Part shown: positions 27,373 through 36,516 of the stretch, one piece after another
Layout of the letters: each line of letters begins with the position of its first letter
How positions within the stretch are numbered: the stretch's first letter is position 1
Assembly (NCBI GenBank): GCA_949285535.1
Contig: CASDZP010000006.1
Location: forward strand, 1-64,000
Direction: 5' to 3'
DNA: 64,000 bases
Source of the DNA: an uncultured Alistipes sp.
Lineage (GTDB): Bacteria; Bacteroidota; Bacteroidia; Bacteroidales; Rikenellaceae
Position numbers and translations under genes: made by a program
The notes under the pieces: model-generated
Seen by the model: only the letters and a program-made list of their open reading frames with translations
Databases searched by the model: none
Told to the model about the DNA's origin: nothing

Positions 27373-28674
27373 ATGAGAGTTTTAATGTTCGGTTGGGAGT
27401 TTCCTCCCCACATAGCCGGCGGATTGGGTACCGCTTGTTACGGTCTGACAAGAGGATTGGCTCGTGCGGGCGTGGAGGTTATCTTTGTGGTGCCCAAGGC
27501 TTATGGCGATGAGGACAACAGGTTTGTCCGAGTGCTCAACGCCAGCGACATAGACGCGCTCTATGGCGATGCCGTGAGCGGTGACATTTGGGAGAGGGTC
27601 AAATTCATTACAATCGACTCCAACTTAGTTCCTTACGCCACAGAAGAGGAGCTTCAAAAAGAGCGTGAAGAGGAGACGACCCGCAAGAGCGGCAGCTACA
27701 CAAAAGGCGATGTGTGGCGCGAGAGATATAATTTCTCGGGTAAGTACGGTGCCAACCTCATGGAGGAGGTGGCGCGTTTCGCCATGATAGGCGCGGAGGT
27801 GGCTCGTCGTCTTGAAGGTAAGTTCGACGTGATACACGCGCATGACTGGCTCACCTATTACGCCGGTATGGCGGCAAAAAACGTGTCGGGTAAACCGCTG
27901 GTCGTACATATACATGCCACGGAGTATGACCGTAGCGGCGAAAATGTGAACTCTGTCGTTTACAACATAGAGAAAGCGGGCATGAGCGCCGCTGACAGGG
28001 TTATAGCCGTCAGCCATCTGACAGAGAGGATAGTTGTGGAGCGTTACGGAATACCCGCCGAGAAAGTTACCGCCGTGCATAACGCGGTACGTTTTGCGGG
28101 TAACGACCATATAGACGCGAAAAGAGGCGTGAACGACAAGATAATAACCTTCCTCGGCAGGATAACCTTCCAGAAAGGTCCCGAATATTTTGTCGAGGCA
28201 GCCGCAAAGGTGTTGAAACGTGTGCCCAATGTCCGATTTGTAATGGCAGGTAGCGGCGATATGCTCAACAGCATAATCCGCCGTGTGGCCAAATTGGGTA
28301 TTGCGGACAGATTCCACTTCACGGGCTTCCTCAGAGGCGAGGAGGTGCAGAGAATGTTCGCCTTGAGCGATGTCTATGTGATGCCGTCGGTATCCGAACC
28401 GTTCGGTATATCTCCACTGGAGGCGATGAAGTCGAATGTACCCGTCATAATATCGAAACAGTCGGGTGTCGCCGAGGTACTCAATTACGCCATTAAGGTG
28501 GACTATTGGGATATAGACGCGTTGGCGGACGCTATGTACGGACTGATTAAATATCCCGCCCTCTCCGATATGTTCATAACCAAAGGACAGGAAGAGGTCA
28601 CCGCGATGAAATGGAACAATGCCGCCCTTAAGGTAGTCGATGTCTATAAGGACGCGTTGAACGCCGCTCGTTAA
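27373..28674 (+). CDS. Glycosyltransferase, glycogen-synthase-like (GT4/GT5 fold)
   Basis: A 433-residue GT-B enzyme. The N-terminal domain has MFGWEFPPHIAGGLGTACYGL, where the GGLG motif binds the nucleotide sugar, and IHAHDWLTYYAG. The C-terminal domain has FLGRITFQKGPEYFVEAA and the donor-binding SVSEPFGISPLEAMKS. Between debranching enzyme and GH57 it most likely extends or primes alpha-glucan; the donor (ADP- or UDP-glucose) cannot be read from the sequence. It starts 50 bases after the debranching gene. Confidence 0.88.
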   Translation: MRVLMFGWEFPPHIAGGLGTACYGLTRGLARAGVEVIFVVPKAYGDEDNRFVRVLNASDIDALYGDAVSGDIWERVKFITIDSNLVPYATEEELQKEREEETTRKSGSYTKGDVWRERYNFSGKYGANLMEEVARFAMIGAEVARRLEGKFDVIHAHDWLTYYAGMAAKNVSGKPLVVHIHATEYDRSGENVNSVVYNIEKAGMSAADRVIAVSHLTERIVVERYGIPAEKVTAVHNAVRFAGNDHIDAKRGVNDKIITFLGRITFQKGPEYFVEAAAKVLKRVPNVRFVMAGSGDMLNSIIRRVAKLGIADRFHFTGFLRGEEVQRMFALSDVYVMPSVSEPFGISPLEAMKSNVPVIISKQSGVAEVLNYAIKVDYWDIDALADAMYGLIKYPALSDMFITKGQEEVTAMKWNNAALKVVDVYKDALNAAR

Positions 28675-28696
28675 GAAACAAAAAAACAGATTGATA

Positions 28697-29878
28697 ATGA
28701 AAACAGTTTGCTTGTATTTTCAAATCCACCAGCCTTTGAGACTGCGAAGATACCGTTTCTTCGACATGGGCGTCAATACCGACTATCTCGATGAAAGTCT
28801 CAACAGAGCAAATGTCAGGGCGGTGGCTGAGAGATGCTACATCCCAATGAACAACCTGTTGCTCTCTCTGATAGAGCGACACGGCGAAGCGTTTAAGATA
28901 GGTTTCTCAATTTCGGGTTTTGCCGTTGAGTTGATGAAACAGTATGCCCCGGAGGCTCTCGACAGTTTCAGAAGACTCGCCGCGACAGGATGTGTTGAGT
29001 TTGTGGCTGAGACCTATTCTCACTCGCTCAGCTCGATAACTTCTCAGGAGGAGTTCAAGGAAGAGGTAGCTCGCGATATGGCGATGATTGAGCGTGAGTT
29101 CGGTCAGAAGCCGACCACGTTCCGTAACACCGAGATGATATACTCTGACGCGATAGGCGCTGCCGTTGCCGATATGGGTTTCACAGCCATGCTCACCGAA
29201 GGCGCGAAACATATTTTGGGGTGGAAAACTCCCAATTATGTATATGCCAACGCGGTCAACCCACGTCTGAAATTGTTGTTGCGTAATTCGAGCCTTTGCG
29301 ACGATTTGCGTTACCGATTCTCCGACAAGGGGTGGGACAACTGGCCTCTCTCGGCTGACAAATATTTGCAGTGGATAAGCTCGACCGACACTCCCGGCGA
29401 TGTGATTAACCTTTTCCTCGACTACGAAACGTTCGGTTATCATCAGGGTGCGGAAACAGGAATATTCGATTTCTTCGTTTCGTTCGTTGACAAGGCGATG
29501 CACGCGGGTGTCGCTTTCGAAAACCCTGCAAAGGTGGCGGAACGTCTCCAGCCCGTCTCTGTGCTTCATGTTCCCTATCCCATATCTTGGACCGACGAGG
29601 AGCGTGACATTACGGCGTGGTTCGGTAATGAGCTTCAGAACGAGGCGATAGGCAAACTTTATGCCCAGCGCGACAAGGTTTACAGAATAGGTGACGAAAA
29701 TCTGATGCACGTATGGCGTTTCTTGCAGATTTCAAACCATTTCTATTACATGAGTACCAAATGGTTCACGCAGGGAACGGTGGCTAATGTCAATCCATAC
29801 GGCTCACCTTACGAGGCTTTCATAAACTACATGAATGTCCTTTCCGACTTTATACGTCAGCTTGATGAAAAAGCGTAA
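28697..29878 (+). CDS. GH57-family alpha-amylase-like enzyme
   Basis: A 393-residue glycoside hydrolase family 57 protein. The N-terminus carries the region-1 motif HQP (YFQIHQPLRLRRY), then GFSISG, a segment FRNTEMIYSDAIG, and LFLDYETFGYHQG, whose Asp fits the GH57 acid/base position. ATG 28697 is preferred to a TTG two codons upstream. It starts 22 bases after the glycosyltransferase. Bacteroidales commonly carry this trio for storage glycogen turnover; whether this member hydrolyses or transfers glucan is unknown. Confidence 0.9.
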   Translation: MKTVCLYFQIHQPLRLRRYRFFDMGVNTDYLDESLNRANVRAVAERCYIPMNNLLLSLIERHGEAFKIGFSISGFAVELMKQYAPEALDSFRRLAATGCVEFVAETYSHSLSSITSQEEFKEEVARDMAMIEREFGQKPTTFRNTEMIYSDAIGAAVADMGFTAMLTEGAKHILGWKTPNYVYANAVNPRLKLLLRNSSLCDDLRYRFSDKGWDNWPLSADKYLQWISSTDTPGDVINLFLDYETFGYHQGAETGIFDFFVSFVDKAMHAGVAFENPAKVAERLQPVSVLHVPYPISWTDEERDITAWFGNELQNEAIGKLYAQRDKVYRIGDENLMHVWRFLQISNHFYYMSTKWFTQGTVANVNPYGSPYEAFINYMNVLSDFIRQLDEKA

Positions 29879-29940
29879 ATCATTGAAAAAGCGTGAATCA
29901 TTCATTGCCGTATAAGTTGGACGGCATTGTTACGGATAGT

Positions 29941-29982
29941 GACGGCGAACCGAATAACATTAGGTTCGCCGTCATGTTTTTG
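29941..29982 (+). terminator. Terminator of the alpha-glucan operon
   Basis: 11-bp perfect stem GACGGCGAACC/GGTTCGCCGTC, then ATG and six T. The 250 bases to the AraC gene hold G/T-rich GGTGTTTTT repeats (about 30040-30095) and a -7-like TAAATTTG at 30194. Confidence 0.88.
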
Positions 29983-30237
29983 TCTAGTTGTCAGGACTTT
30001 TGTCAGACCTTTTTGGGGTGTTTGTTGTGGAGTTTGTTTCGGTGTTTTTCGATGTTTTCGGTGTTTTTGGGTGTTTTTGGGTGTTTTTTCGGAATCGGTT
30101 TCAGTTTTATACGTATGAGTTGTTAGGTGAAAAAGATTGGTTCGGAGGTAATATTTTATGCCTTTTCGTGAAACTGAAATTTGTTTTATTGATTAAATTT
30201 GCGGATAGGAACAATAAGGGAAAGGTGAGTTATACAT

Positions 30238-31092
30238 ATGAATAATAAAAAGAACGAGGACAGGGGAGAAGACAAGGGGTTGAAACTCATTTTCAACCAT
30301 GATGATGTGTTTTTCAGTTTCTTTTATGACGATGACGAGGTCTGTGTTCATCGTTCGCGCGATTATGCGCTGAACTATGTGCGTTCCGGGTGCATGGTGT
30401 TGGACAGCGGAAAAGAGAGGATAACCGTTTCAAAAGGGGAGTGCGTCTTTATTCCGCGTGACCACCGTATTGAGATGTATAAGAAAGGGTGCGACGGAGA
30501 ACGTTATTGCGGTATCTACATGCGTTTTACCCGTCCTTTCCTGCGTAAGATGTACCAAACGCTGAATATCGGGGAAAATCATTCGGCTTCGCCAAGAACA
30601 GAGCCTCAAGTCGTTAAACTGCCTGCATCTGCCGAGCTTGAAAGTCTCTTTGTCTCGATGCAACCCTATTTCGACCCTTCGGTTAAGCCTGAGCCCTATT
30701 TTATGAACCTGAAACTTCAGGAGGGACTTCTCGCCCTGCTGAACATCGACGACCGTTTCGCTCCCATGCTCTTTGATTTCAATGAACTATGGAAAATCGA
30801 CATCATGGCTTTCATGAACGAGAACTATATGTATGACCTTACCGTTGAGGAGATGGCGCACTATACGGGACGAAGCCCCTCCACGTTCAAACGTGATTTC
30901 AGAAAGATTTGTGACCTGACACCAAGTAAGTGGTTGACACGCAGACGTCTCGAAGCCGCATATGACATATTGAAGGAGCGGGGGGCAAAAATATCGGAGG
31001 TTTGTGCCGACGTAGGTTTCAAGAATATATCCCACTTCTCCACGGTATTCAAAAAACAGTACGGAATATCCCCTACGGAGCTTTGCAGATAA
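30238..31092 (+). CDS. AraC-family transcriptional regulator
   Basis: A 284-residue DNA-binding protein. The N-terminal cupin-like half (about 15-130) resembles AraC ligand domains (SRDYALNYVRSGCMVL, SKGECVFIPRDHRIEM). The C-terminal 100 residues hold two HTH motifs: LTVEEMAHYTGRSPSTFKRDF and ISEVCADVGFKNISHFSTVF, ending KQYGISPTEL. The likely target is the alpha/beta hydrolase gene 150 bases downstream, an arrangement common in Bacteroidales. The effector is unknown. A -7-like TAAATTTG at 30194-30201 would give a 35-base leader. Confidence 0.93.
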   Translation: MNNKKNEDRGEDKGLKLIFNHDDVFFSFFYDDDEVCVHRSRDYALNYVRSGCMVLDSGKERITVSKGECVFIPRDHRIEMYKKGCDGERYCGIYMRFTRPFLRKMYQTLNIGENHSASPRTEPQVVKLPASAELESLFVSMQPYFDPSVKPEPYFMNLKLQEGLLALLNIDDRFAPMLFDFNELWKIDIMAFMNENYMYDLTVEEMAHYTGRSPSTFKRDFRKICDLTPSKWLTRRRLEAAYDILKERGAKISEVCADVGFKNISHFSTVFKKQYGISPTELCR

Positions 31093-31145
31093 CTGAACTG
31101 CCATTTTACCGTTTTGTGAAAATGGACTTTTGAAAAAAGAAGTTT

Positions 31146-31172
31146 GACCCTCTCGAAAAAGAGGGTCTTTTT
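31146..31172 (+). terminator. AraC gene terminator
   Basis: GACCCTCT/AGAGGGTC stem (31146-31153 with 31160-31167) followed by a T-run. Confidence 0.85.
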
Positions 31173-31241
31173 GTTTTGTCATACTTTTGTAAGTGAAATA
31201 ACGACCCGTGTTTCATACGGTTTGTTGTAAAGATTGACAAT

Positions 31242-32456
31242 ATGATTTTAAAACAGAAAAATTCTTTCCCAAAAGCGTTTGTCGCCAACGCGACTACCGC
31301 GTTTTTGTCGTTTGTCTTTTCCCTGACTTTTGTCGGGAATGCCTCTGCGAGCGGTATCGTCGTCGGGAGTGTCGGTGACACGCGCTTTATGCGGGAAGAA
31401 AGTTTCAGAACGGAATGCGGTGGGGTAGAGCATGCCGCAATGTCCGATTTGAGACAGGAACAAAAAGCTGATGTTATGAAAAAAGAGGATTATGAACTTG
31501 AATTGAGCCGAGAATGGGACAAGACGTTCCCTCGTGACGAAAGAGTGAAACATGAGAAAGTGGTTTTCAAGAACCGTTACGGGATAGCGCTGGCGGGTGA
31601 CCTCTATATGCCTGCCAATCTTGACGGTAAGGCGGCGGCTGTCGCGGTATGCGGTCCTTTCGGTGCGGTCAAGGAGCAGGCTTCCGGACTTTATGCGCAG
31701 ACTCTCGCGGCGGAGGGCTTTGTCACTCTCGCTTTTGACCCCTCTTTTACGGGTGAGAGCGGCGGTTCCGTCCGTAACGTGGCGTCTCCTGACATAAACA
31801 CGGAGGATTTCTGCGCGGCTGTCGATTTTCTTGTGACGCTCGATTGTGTCGATGCCGACAAGATAGGTATTATAGGTATATGCGGTTTCGGCGGATTCGG
31901 ACTCAACGCCGCGGCTATGGATACACGGATAAAAGCCACCGTGACATCGACAATGTACGACATGTGTCGTGTGACAGTCAAAGGCTACTTCGATTCCATG
32001 AGTGAAAATGACAGCTATGAGCTTTTGAAGCGACTTAACGAACAGCGTACAGCCGACGCGCATTCGGGTGTCGCAACACCGTCGGACGGCGGTCTGCCCG
32101 ATAAACTTACGGGTGAGGAGCCGAAGTTCGTACAGGACTATTATTCTTATTACAAGACACCAAGAGGATTTCATGAACGTTCGATAAACTCCAATGGCGC
32201 ATGGAACACCACTTCGTCACTTCCTTTCATGAATATGCCTATTCTCGCATATTCCGACAGAATACGCGGTGCGGTACTGATGATACACGGAAGCGAGGCG
32301 CACTCACGCTATTTCAGCGAGGACGCTTTCAAAAAGTTGAAAGGCGACAACAAAGAGCTGTTGATTGTTGAGGGAGCGTCGCATGTCGATTTGTATGACA
32401 GAAAAGATGTGATACCTTTCAGTAAAATAGTTGATTTCTTCAAAAGCAATATGTAA
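31242..32456 (+). CDS. Exported alpha/beta hydrolase with a cysteine nucleophile elbow
   Basis: A 404-residue protein with a probable signal peptide (hydrophobic segment to about residue 37, SASG). The hydrolase core begins near residue 110 (FKNRYGIALAGDLYMPA). The nucleophile elbow reads GICGFGG, so the nucleophile would be Cys, as in dienelactone-hydrolase-like enzymes. The HGSEAHSRYFSED and VEGASHVDLYD segments could supply Asp/Glu and His. Substrate unknown. TACTTTTG at 31182 is a -7-like element. The AraC regulator upstream is the likely controller. Confidence 0.85.
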   Translation: MILKQKNSFPKAFVANATTAFLSFVFSLTFVGNASASGIVVGSVGDTRFMREESFRTECGGVEHAAMSDLRQEQKADVMKKEDYELELSREWDKTFPRDERVKHEKVVFKNRYGIALAGDLYMPANLDGKAAAVAVCGPFGAVKEQASGLYAQTLAAEGFVTLAFDPSFTGESGGSVRNVASPDINTEDFCAAVDFLVTLDCVDADKIGIIGICGFGGFGLNAAAMDTRIKATVTSTMYDMCRVTVKGYFDSMSENDSYELLKRLNEQRTADAHSGVATPSDGGLPDKLTGEEPKFVQDYYSYYKTPRGFHERSINSNGAWNTTSSLPFMNMPILAYSDRIRGAVLMIHGSEAHSRYFSEDAFKKLKGDNKELLIVEGASHVDLYDRKDVIPFSKIVDFFKSNM

Positions 32457-32508
32457 TCGGTATGGCGGCAATCTGTAACGGGTGGTCGTCATTGATGAAA
32501 ATATTTAC

Positions 32509-32543
32509 AGAGGCTCTCGGACAAAAGAGAGCCTCTTTTTTTG
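32509..32543 (+). terminator. Hydrolase gene terminator
   Basis: 10-bp perfect stem AGAGGCTCTC/GAGAGCCTCT followed by seven T. Confidence 0.92.
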
Positions 32544-32597
32544 TGTTGTTTTCTGATAAATATTCCTATTTTTGTGTTGTTATAAACACGGAAAATA

Positions 32598-33260
32598 ATG
32601 GATGTACGAATATCTCCCGGTTGGAAAAGCCTTTTGTCTGCCGAATTCGACTCGCCCTATTTCGCGCGGCTGGTCGATTTTGTAAAGTCTGAATACGGTC
32701 ATGCGGTCATTTATCCTCCCGCCGCAAATATATTCAGGGCGTTCGACCGTTGCGATGTCGAAGATGTCAAGGTGGTGATAATCGGTCAGGATCCCTATCA
32801 CGGACCGGGACAGGCGAACGGATTGTGTTTCTCGGTGTCTGACGGTGTGCCGTTTCCCCCGTCGCTTCGCAACATATTTAAGGAGATAGAAATGGAGTAC
32901 GGAACACAGCCTCCCGTCAGCGGTAATCTCGACAGATGGGCGTCGCAGGGTGTGCTTCTTCTCAACTCCGTGTTGACGGTCAGAGCCTCTGCCGCCGCAT
33001 CGCATTCGGGGCATGGCTGGGAAGAGTTTACCGACGCTGTCGTAAGAGAGCTTAACGCCACCCGAAGCGGAATTGTCTATATGTTGTGGGGCGCCTATGC
33101 GAAGCGTAAAGGCGCAGTCATAGACAGGTCGCGCAATCTTGTGTTGGAGTGCGCCCACCCGTCACCTCTTTCGGCACATAACGGCTTTTTCGGTTGCGGT
33201 CATTTCCGTAAGGCAAATGATTATCTCGTGGCGGAGGGTAAAGAGCCTATCGTATGGTAA
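32598..33260 (+). CDS. ung: Uracil-DNA glycosylase, family 1
   Basis: Removes uracil from DNA in base-excision repair. The 220-residue protein has the catalytic-water motif GQDPYHGPGQANGLCFSV, the FPPSLRNIFKE segment and the minor-groove loop HPSPLSAHNGFFG. ATG 32598 is the family start. A -7 element TATTTTTG at 32567-32574 with TTTG 23 bases upstream overlaps the end of the previous terminator. Confidence 0.98.
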   Translation: MDVRISPGWKSLLSAEFDSPYFARLVDFVKSEYGHAVIYPPAANIFRAFDRCDVEDVKVVIIGQDPYHGPGQANGLCFSVSDGVPFPPSLRNIFKEIEMEYGTQPPVSGNLDRWASQGVLLLNSVLTVRASAAASHSGHGWEEFTDAVVRELNATRSGIVYMLWGAYAKRKGAVIDRSRNLVLECAHPSPLSAHNGFFGCGHFRKANDYLVAEGKEPIVW

Positions 33261-33322
33261 TCCGTTAATCAGGTTGGTTCGATACGACAATATGATATGG
33301 CAATATGTTATGTGTAATGCGG

Positions 33323-33371
33323 CATGATTGTCGTATTGCATGATTGTCGTATTGCATGATTGTCGTATTAT
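33323..33371. repeat. 16-bp tandem repeat
   Basis: Three consecutive copies of GCATGATTGTCGTATT in the 320-base gap after ung; degenerate TATTTGGA-type words follow at 33412-33440. No gene is visible between 33261 and 33580. Confidence 0.9.
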
Positions 33372-33471
33372 ATTATTTATTCTTTGTCGTTGTTAGCCGA
33401 TATTCTTTTAAGATATTTGGATATTTGGATATTTGAATATGTAAAACAGATATTCGGATATGCAAAAAAAG

Positions 33472-33517
33472 AAAAGCAGTCGATACTCCGATGGAGATAG
33501 AGTATCGTCTGCTTTTT
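33472..33517. terminator. Bidirectional terminator between ung and the cysteine desulfidase-like gene
   Basis: Stem AAAAGCAG-TCGATACTC / GAGTATCG-TCTGCTTTT, A-rich on one side and T-rich on the other. It can end transcripts from both convergent genes. Confidence 0.88.
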
Positions 33518-33580
33518 TTGCATTCACCAAAACCTCGACGGAGTGACAGAATGCGTGACACTCCGATTTTATCGTTGTAG

Positions 33581-34864
33581 CTATTTGCAGGTCATTATAT
33601 CGAGGACTACTTTGTCCGTCTTTTCCATACCCGTGGTTCCTATCGTGGTGAGGTTACGGATACACAAATCGACATCGTTGTCGATGATACCCTCCACGCA
33701 AGAGACGCACCTGTTCTCTATCGCCAGCATGGCTGACATTACAGCTGTTGACACCCCGCTGCTCACTTTCATCGAACAGCTCGGTTTGGCTCCGTCGCAA
33801 ATCATACCGGTAAGGTTGGCAATCATGTTTTTGACCGCATACGATATCTGCGTATAGTTTCCGCCCATCAGCAGCGTTATGCCGCAACTTGAACCTGTCG
33901 CCGCCACGACACATCCGCAAAGAGCCGAGAGACGTCCCAGACTCTGTTTTATATATATGGCGGTTAGGTGGCTGAGTATTAACGCTCTTGTGAGCGACTC
34001 TTCGTCGCATCCTTTCTCTTCTGCGAAAACCACCACGGGAAGAGTGGCTGATATACCCTGATTACCGCTACCCGAATTACTCATCACGGGAATCATCGCT
34101 CCGCCCATTCGCGCGTCGCAAGCGGCAGAGGTATAGGACATTATGTGACAGAAAATGCTGTCTCCCATTATCCCCATTTCGAGGTCGCCTCTGAGCAGTT
34201 TACCCAATCCGTGTCCGTAATTTCCGTTGAACGAGTATTCTGCGGCGGCTTTGTTGAGGCGTGCGCTCTCAAGAATGAATTTCAATGATTCGACAGGTGT
34301 CTCCGTCGCAAACTCATAAACCTTTTTCAGGTTGAGTTCCACTTTGTGTTCCTCTTCCTCTTCAGATGCGGAGGGTTTGCGTTTGTCGAGAAGAACTTTG
34401 CCGTCGAGCTCCAGATAGACAAAATTGGTGTGAGCCGTAGCTATAATGGCTTTCGCCTCTTTGCCGCCTTTGCAGACGGTGGCTTCTATATAGAGCTTTT
34501 CTGTTATTTCTTCTTTGAGGGCTATTTTGATACAGCCGCTCTCAATCATCTTTTTACCCGCTTCGACAGCCTCTTTGTCACAATCCTTGAGCACTTCAAG
34601 ACCATATTCCGACCGTCCTTTTATCGCGCCGAGGGCTATCGCTATCGGAAGACCTGTCATACCCGTACCGGGAATGCCCACACCCATGGCATTTTTGAGG
34701 ATGTTGGCACTCAACAGAACTTCTATCTTATCGGGAGTGGTACCGAGCAGTTCGGTGGCTTTGGATACGCACAACGCAACAGCTATCGGTTCGGTGCATC
34801 CTATTGCAGGGACAACCTCTCTCTTGATAAGACTGATTATGTCATTTATTTCGGTTTGGTTCAT
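33581..34864 (-). CDS. L-cysteine desulfidase-like protein (CyuA/YhaM, UPF0597 family)
   Basis: A 427-residue cytoplasmic protein related to the alpha chain of iron-sulfur serine dehydratases. The family breaks down L-cysteine to pyruvate, sulfide and ammonia. It starts with VVPAIGCTEPIAVALC, has GVGIPGTGMTGLPIAIALG, MSNSGSGNQGI, ALCGCVVAATGSSCG and CDGAKPSCSMKVSSG; the cysteines there probably hold a [4Fe-4S] cluster. Substrate specificity (cysteine or serine) is not decidable here. It is a single gene, convergent with ung. Confidence 0.9.
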   Translation of the reverse strand: MNQTEINDIISLIKREVVPAIGCTEPIAVALCVSKATELLGTTPDKIEVLLSANILKNAMGVGIPGTGMTGLPIAIALGAIKGRSEYGLEVLKDCDKEAVEAGKKMIESGCIKIALKEEITEKLYIEATVCKGGKEAKAIIATAHTNFVYLELDGKVLLDKRKPSASEEEEEHKVELNLKKVYEFATETPVESLKFILESARLNKAAAEYSFNGNYGHGLGKLLRGDLEMGIMGDSIFCHIMSYTSAACDARMGGAMIPVMSNSGSGNQGISATLPVVVFAEEKGCDEESLTRALILSHLTAIYIKQSLGRLSALCGCVVAATGSSCGITLLMGGNYTQISYAVKNMIANLTGMICDGAKPSCSMKVSSGVSTAVMSAMLAIENRCVSCVEGIIDNDVDLCIRNLTTIGTTGMEKTDKVVLDIMTCK

Positions 34865-35043
34865 GGTGTTGCTTTTTTGTTGTTTTTATTTGGCAAATAT
34901 AACCATAAATTTAAAAAATGATAAGGAAAATCGCTGTTTTTTGTCTTAAATCGTCATCGTTGCGGTTGTCGATGGAGATATTTTGTTATGAAAGAGTAGA
35001 GGTTACGGGGTTATCAATCTGTCGATTATGTAAAGCACAAAAT

Positions 35044-35086
35044 AAAACGACATCCGATTTTTGTGATTGGTTTCGGATGTCGTTTT
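35044..35086 (-). terminator. osmC-family gene terminator
   Basis: 14-bp perfect stem AAAACGACATCCGA/TCGGATGTCGTTTT just after the minus-strand stop codon at 35096. Confidence 0.9.
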
Positions 35087-35095
35087 GTCGTGTAA

Positions 35096-35506
35096 TTATT
35101 TTGTTCCGTAGTTGAACGTTATCGTCCGTTTGATGTCGGGATGAAGGCTGTGCTCCACGGGACATGTCTTTGCCGCGTTTTCGATTATCGCTCTTGTTTT
35201 TGCGTCGTGTTCCTGCGGAATATTGAATGTTACGACGATTTCGCCTATCCTGCGTGGTGTAGCCGACATTATTTTGGTTATCTCGACCGTAGTGCCTTCT
35301 ATCGAAAATCCGTGTGTATTGGCGGCGATACCCATTATCGTGAGCATGCAGCTTGCGAGTGCGCCTGCCACGAGGTCGGTGGGAGAGAATGCCTCGCCTT
35401 TGCCGTTATTGTCGGTAGGGGCGTCGGTCAAAACAACCGAACCCGACTGAAGGTGCGTCATCTCAGTACGCAGATTTCCGAGATAACGTGTTTTTATTGT
35501 TGCCAT
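35096..35506 (-). CDS. OsmC-family peroxiredoxin-like protein
   Basis: A 136-residue OsmC/Ohr-fold protein. The two redox cysteines are in ALASCMLTIMGI (helix) and AAKTCPVEHSLHPDI, and FSPTDLVAGALASC is the family signature. Members reduce organic or fatty-acid hydroperoxides; this one is of the YhfA/OsmC-like branch, whose substrate is less certain. It has its own terminator and no clear partner. Confidence 0.92.
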   Translation of the reverse strand: MATIKTRYLGNLRTEMTHLQSGSVVLTDAPTDNNGKGEAFSPTDLVAGALASCMLTIMGIAANTHGFSIEGTTVEITKIMSATPRRIGEIVVTFNIPQEHDAKTRAIIENAAKTCPVEHSLHPDIKRTITFNYGTK

Positions 35507-35745
35507 GTCAGAAAATGTTTGTTTGAAAAATTTGTTTAATGTTTTTACGTTACGGCAAACCGTAATTATTTATTGCTTGCCGTAATACTGCAAAACTAAC
35601 GAATTTTATCTTATTTTCGATGTGTACGAAATAAATTTCATCTCTTTTCGACAGCCAATTTTTTTAAATGGTGTATGCCTGGTCTGAAAGTGTGGAGCAA
35701 GGGATTTCCTTGACAATAATATTCATGAAGGACACAAAATAAATA

Positions 35746-35788
35746 TGACAAAAGTGTAAATTCTTCTAAAATTCACACTTTTGTCATA
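35746..35788. terminator. Inverted repeat/terminator after the paralogous exported proteins
   Basis: 18-base arms ATGACAAAAGTGTAAATT (35746-35763) and its complement (35771-35788) with one mismatch and a seven-base loop. It ends the minus-strand pair at 35815. The 200 bases to the OsmC start (35507-35745) contain nothing recognisable. Confidence 0.8.
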
Positions 35789-35814
35789 TCATTAAAACTC
35801 TCTCGGCTGTTCTG

Positions 35815-36514
35815 TTATTCGGCTGTTGTTTCTGTGTTTTGTTGAGCCAGATAAGCGTCGTACATGTCGAGAATCCATGCATCGTTCTCTTTTGCCTCTT
35901 TTTTGTGAACTTTACCCTCCGGACCTTTGAACCAGTTTTTGCAGAAATCTTTGAGTCCAGGGTATTTCGGGTCCATCAATACGGAGTTTACAAGTGAATA
36001 GGGGTAAACGATTCCTTCCGCATCGTTGTGGAAACGTACTCCGAAATATGTTACTAATTGTCTGCTTGAGAAGTTCTGACCCGTGGCAGCCCATACTTTC
36101 CACCAATACACCGTGGCGTTTTCTCCGACTTTATCCACACAGACCAATCGTTGTATCGTGTTGTAACGGCTTGAGAAATTGGGTCTTGCGAGAGGGTGTG
36201 ATTCCCAACGGACACCGTCGGGATTGTTTTCTGTCTCTTCGGTGTATTCTATGCTTACAACATCGTCGGCAGTATATTCAACAGGCTCTTTGTCTTCAGG
36301 TGTCTTTTTGATTTTAAATGAAAAATTTTCCTTTTTTGAACATAGAATTTTCCGCGTGCCATCCGCGATGAACATATCCGTCGATTTGTTCGCCCGATTT
36401 GAGGGTCACAATCACATGCTGTGACTCTTCATCCTTCTGGTCTTTGGCTTCAGCACGATTGGTTGTCCCGAAAACGGCAGCCAAAGCCAATAAGCAAAGT
36501 AATAAATGTTTCAT
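35815..36514 (-). pseudogene. Exported protein of unknown function, split by a frameshift
   Basis: Two frames overlap here: 36514-36314 encodes a signal peptide (MKHLLLCLLALAAVFGTTNRAEA) plus VTLKSGEQIDGYVHRGWHAENSMFKK, then stops; 36375-35815 encodes 186 residues without a signal. Removing one base from the A6G2 run at 36330-36337 (minus-strand AAAAAAGG) joins them as ...MFKKENFSFKIKKTPEDKE... into one protein of about 232 residues. This resembles the upstream neighbour in size and layout: signal peptide, strand with an LKSG/LKDG motif, then a D-D-V/I-D-S-I strand. Either a real inactivating insertion or a sequencing error. Function unknown. Confidence 0.75.
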
Positions 36515-36516
36515 GG

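Noticed and set aside
30020-30110. GGTGTTTTT repeats before the AraC gene as a regulatory array
   Set aside because: Irregular low-complexity G/T DNA with frames in several registers; no consistent unit length.
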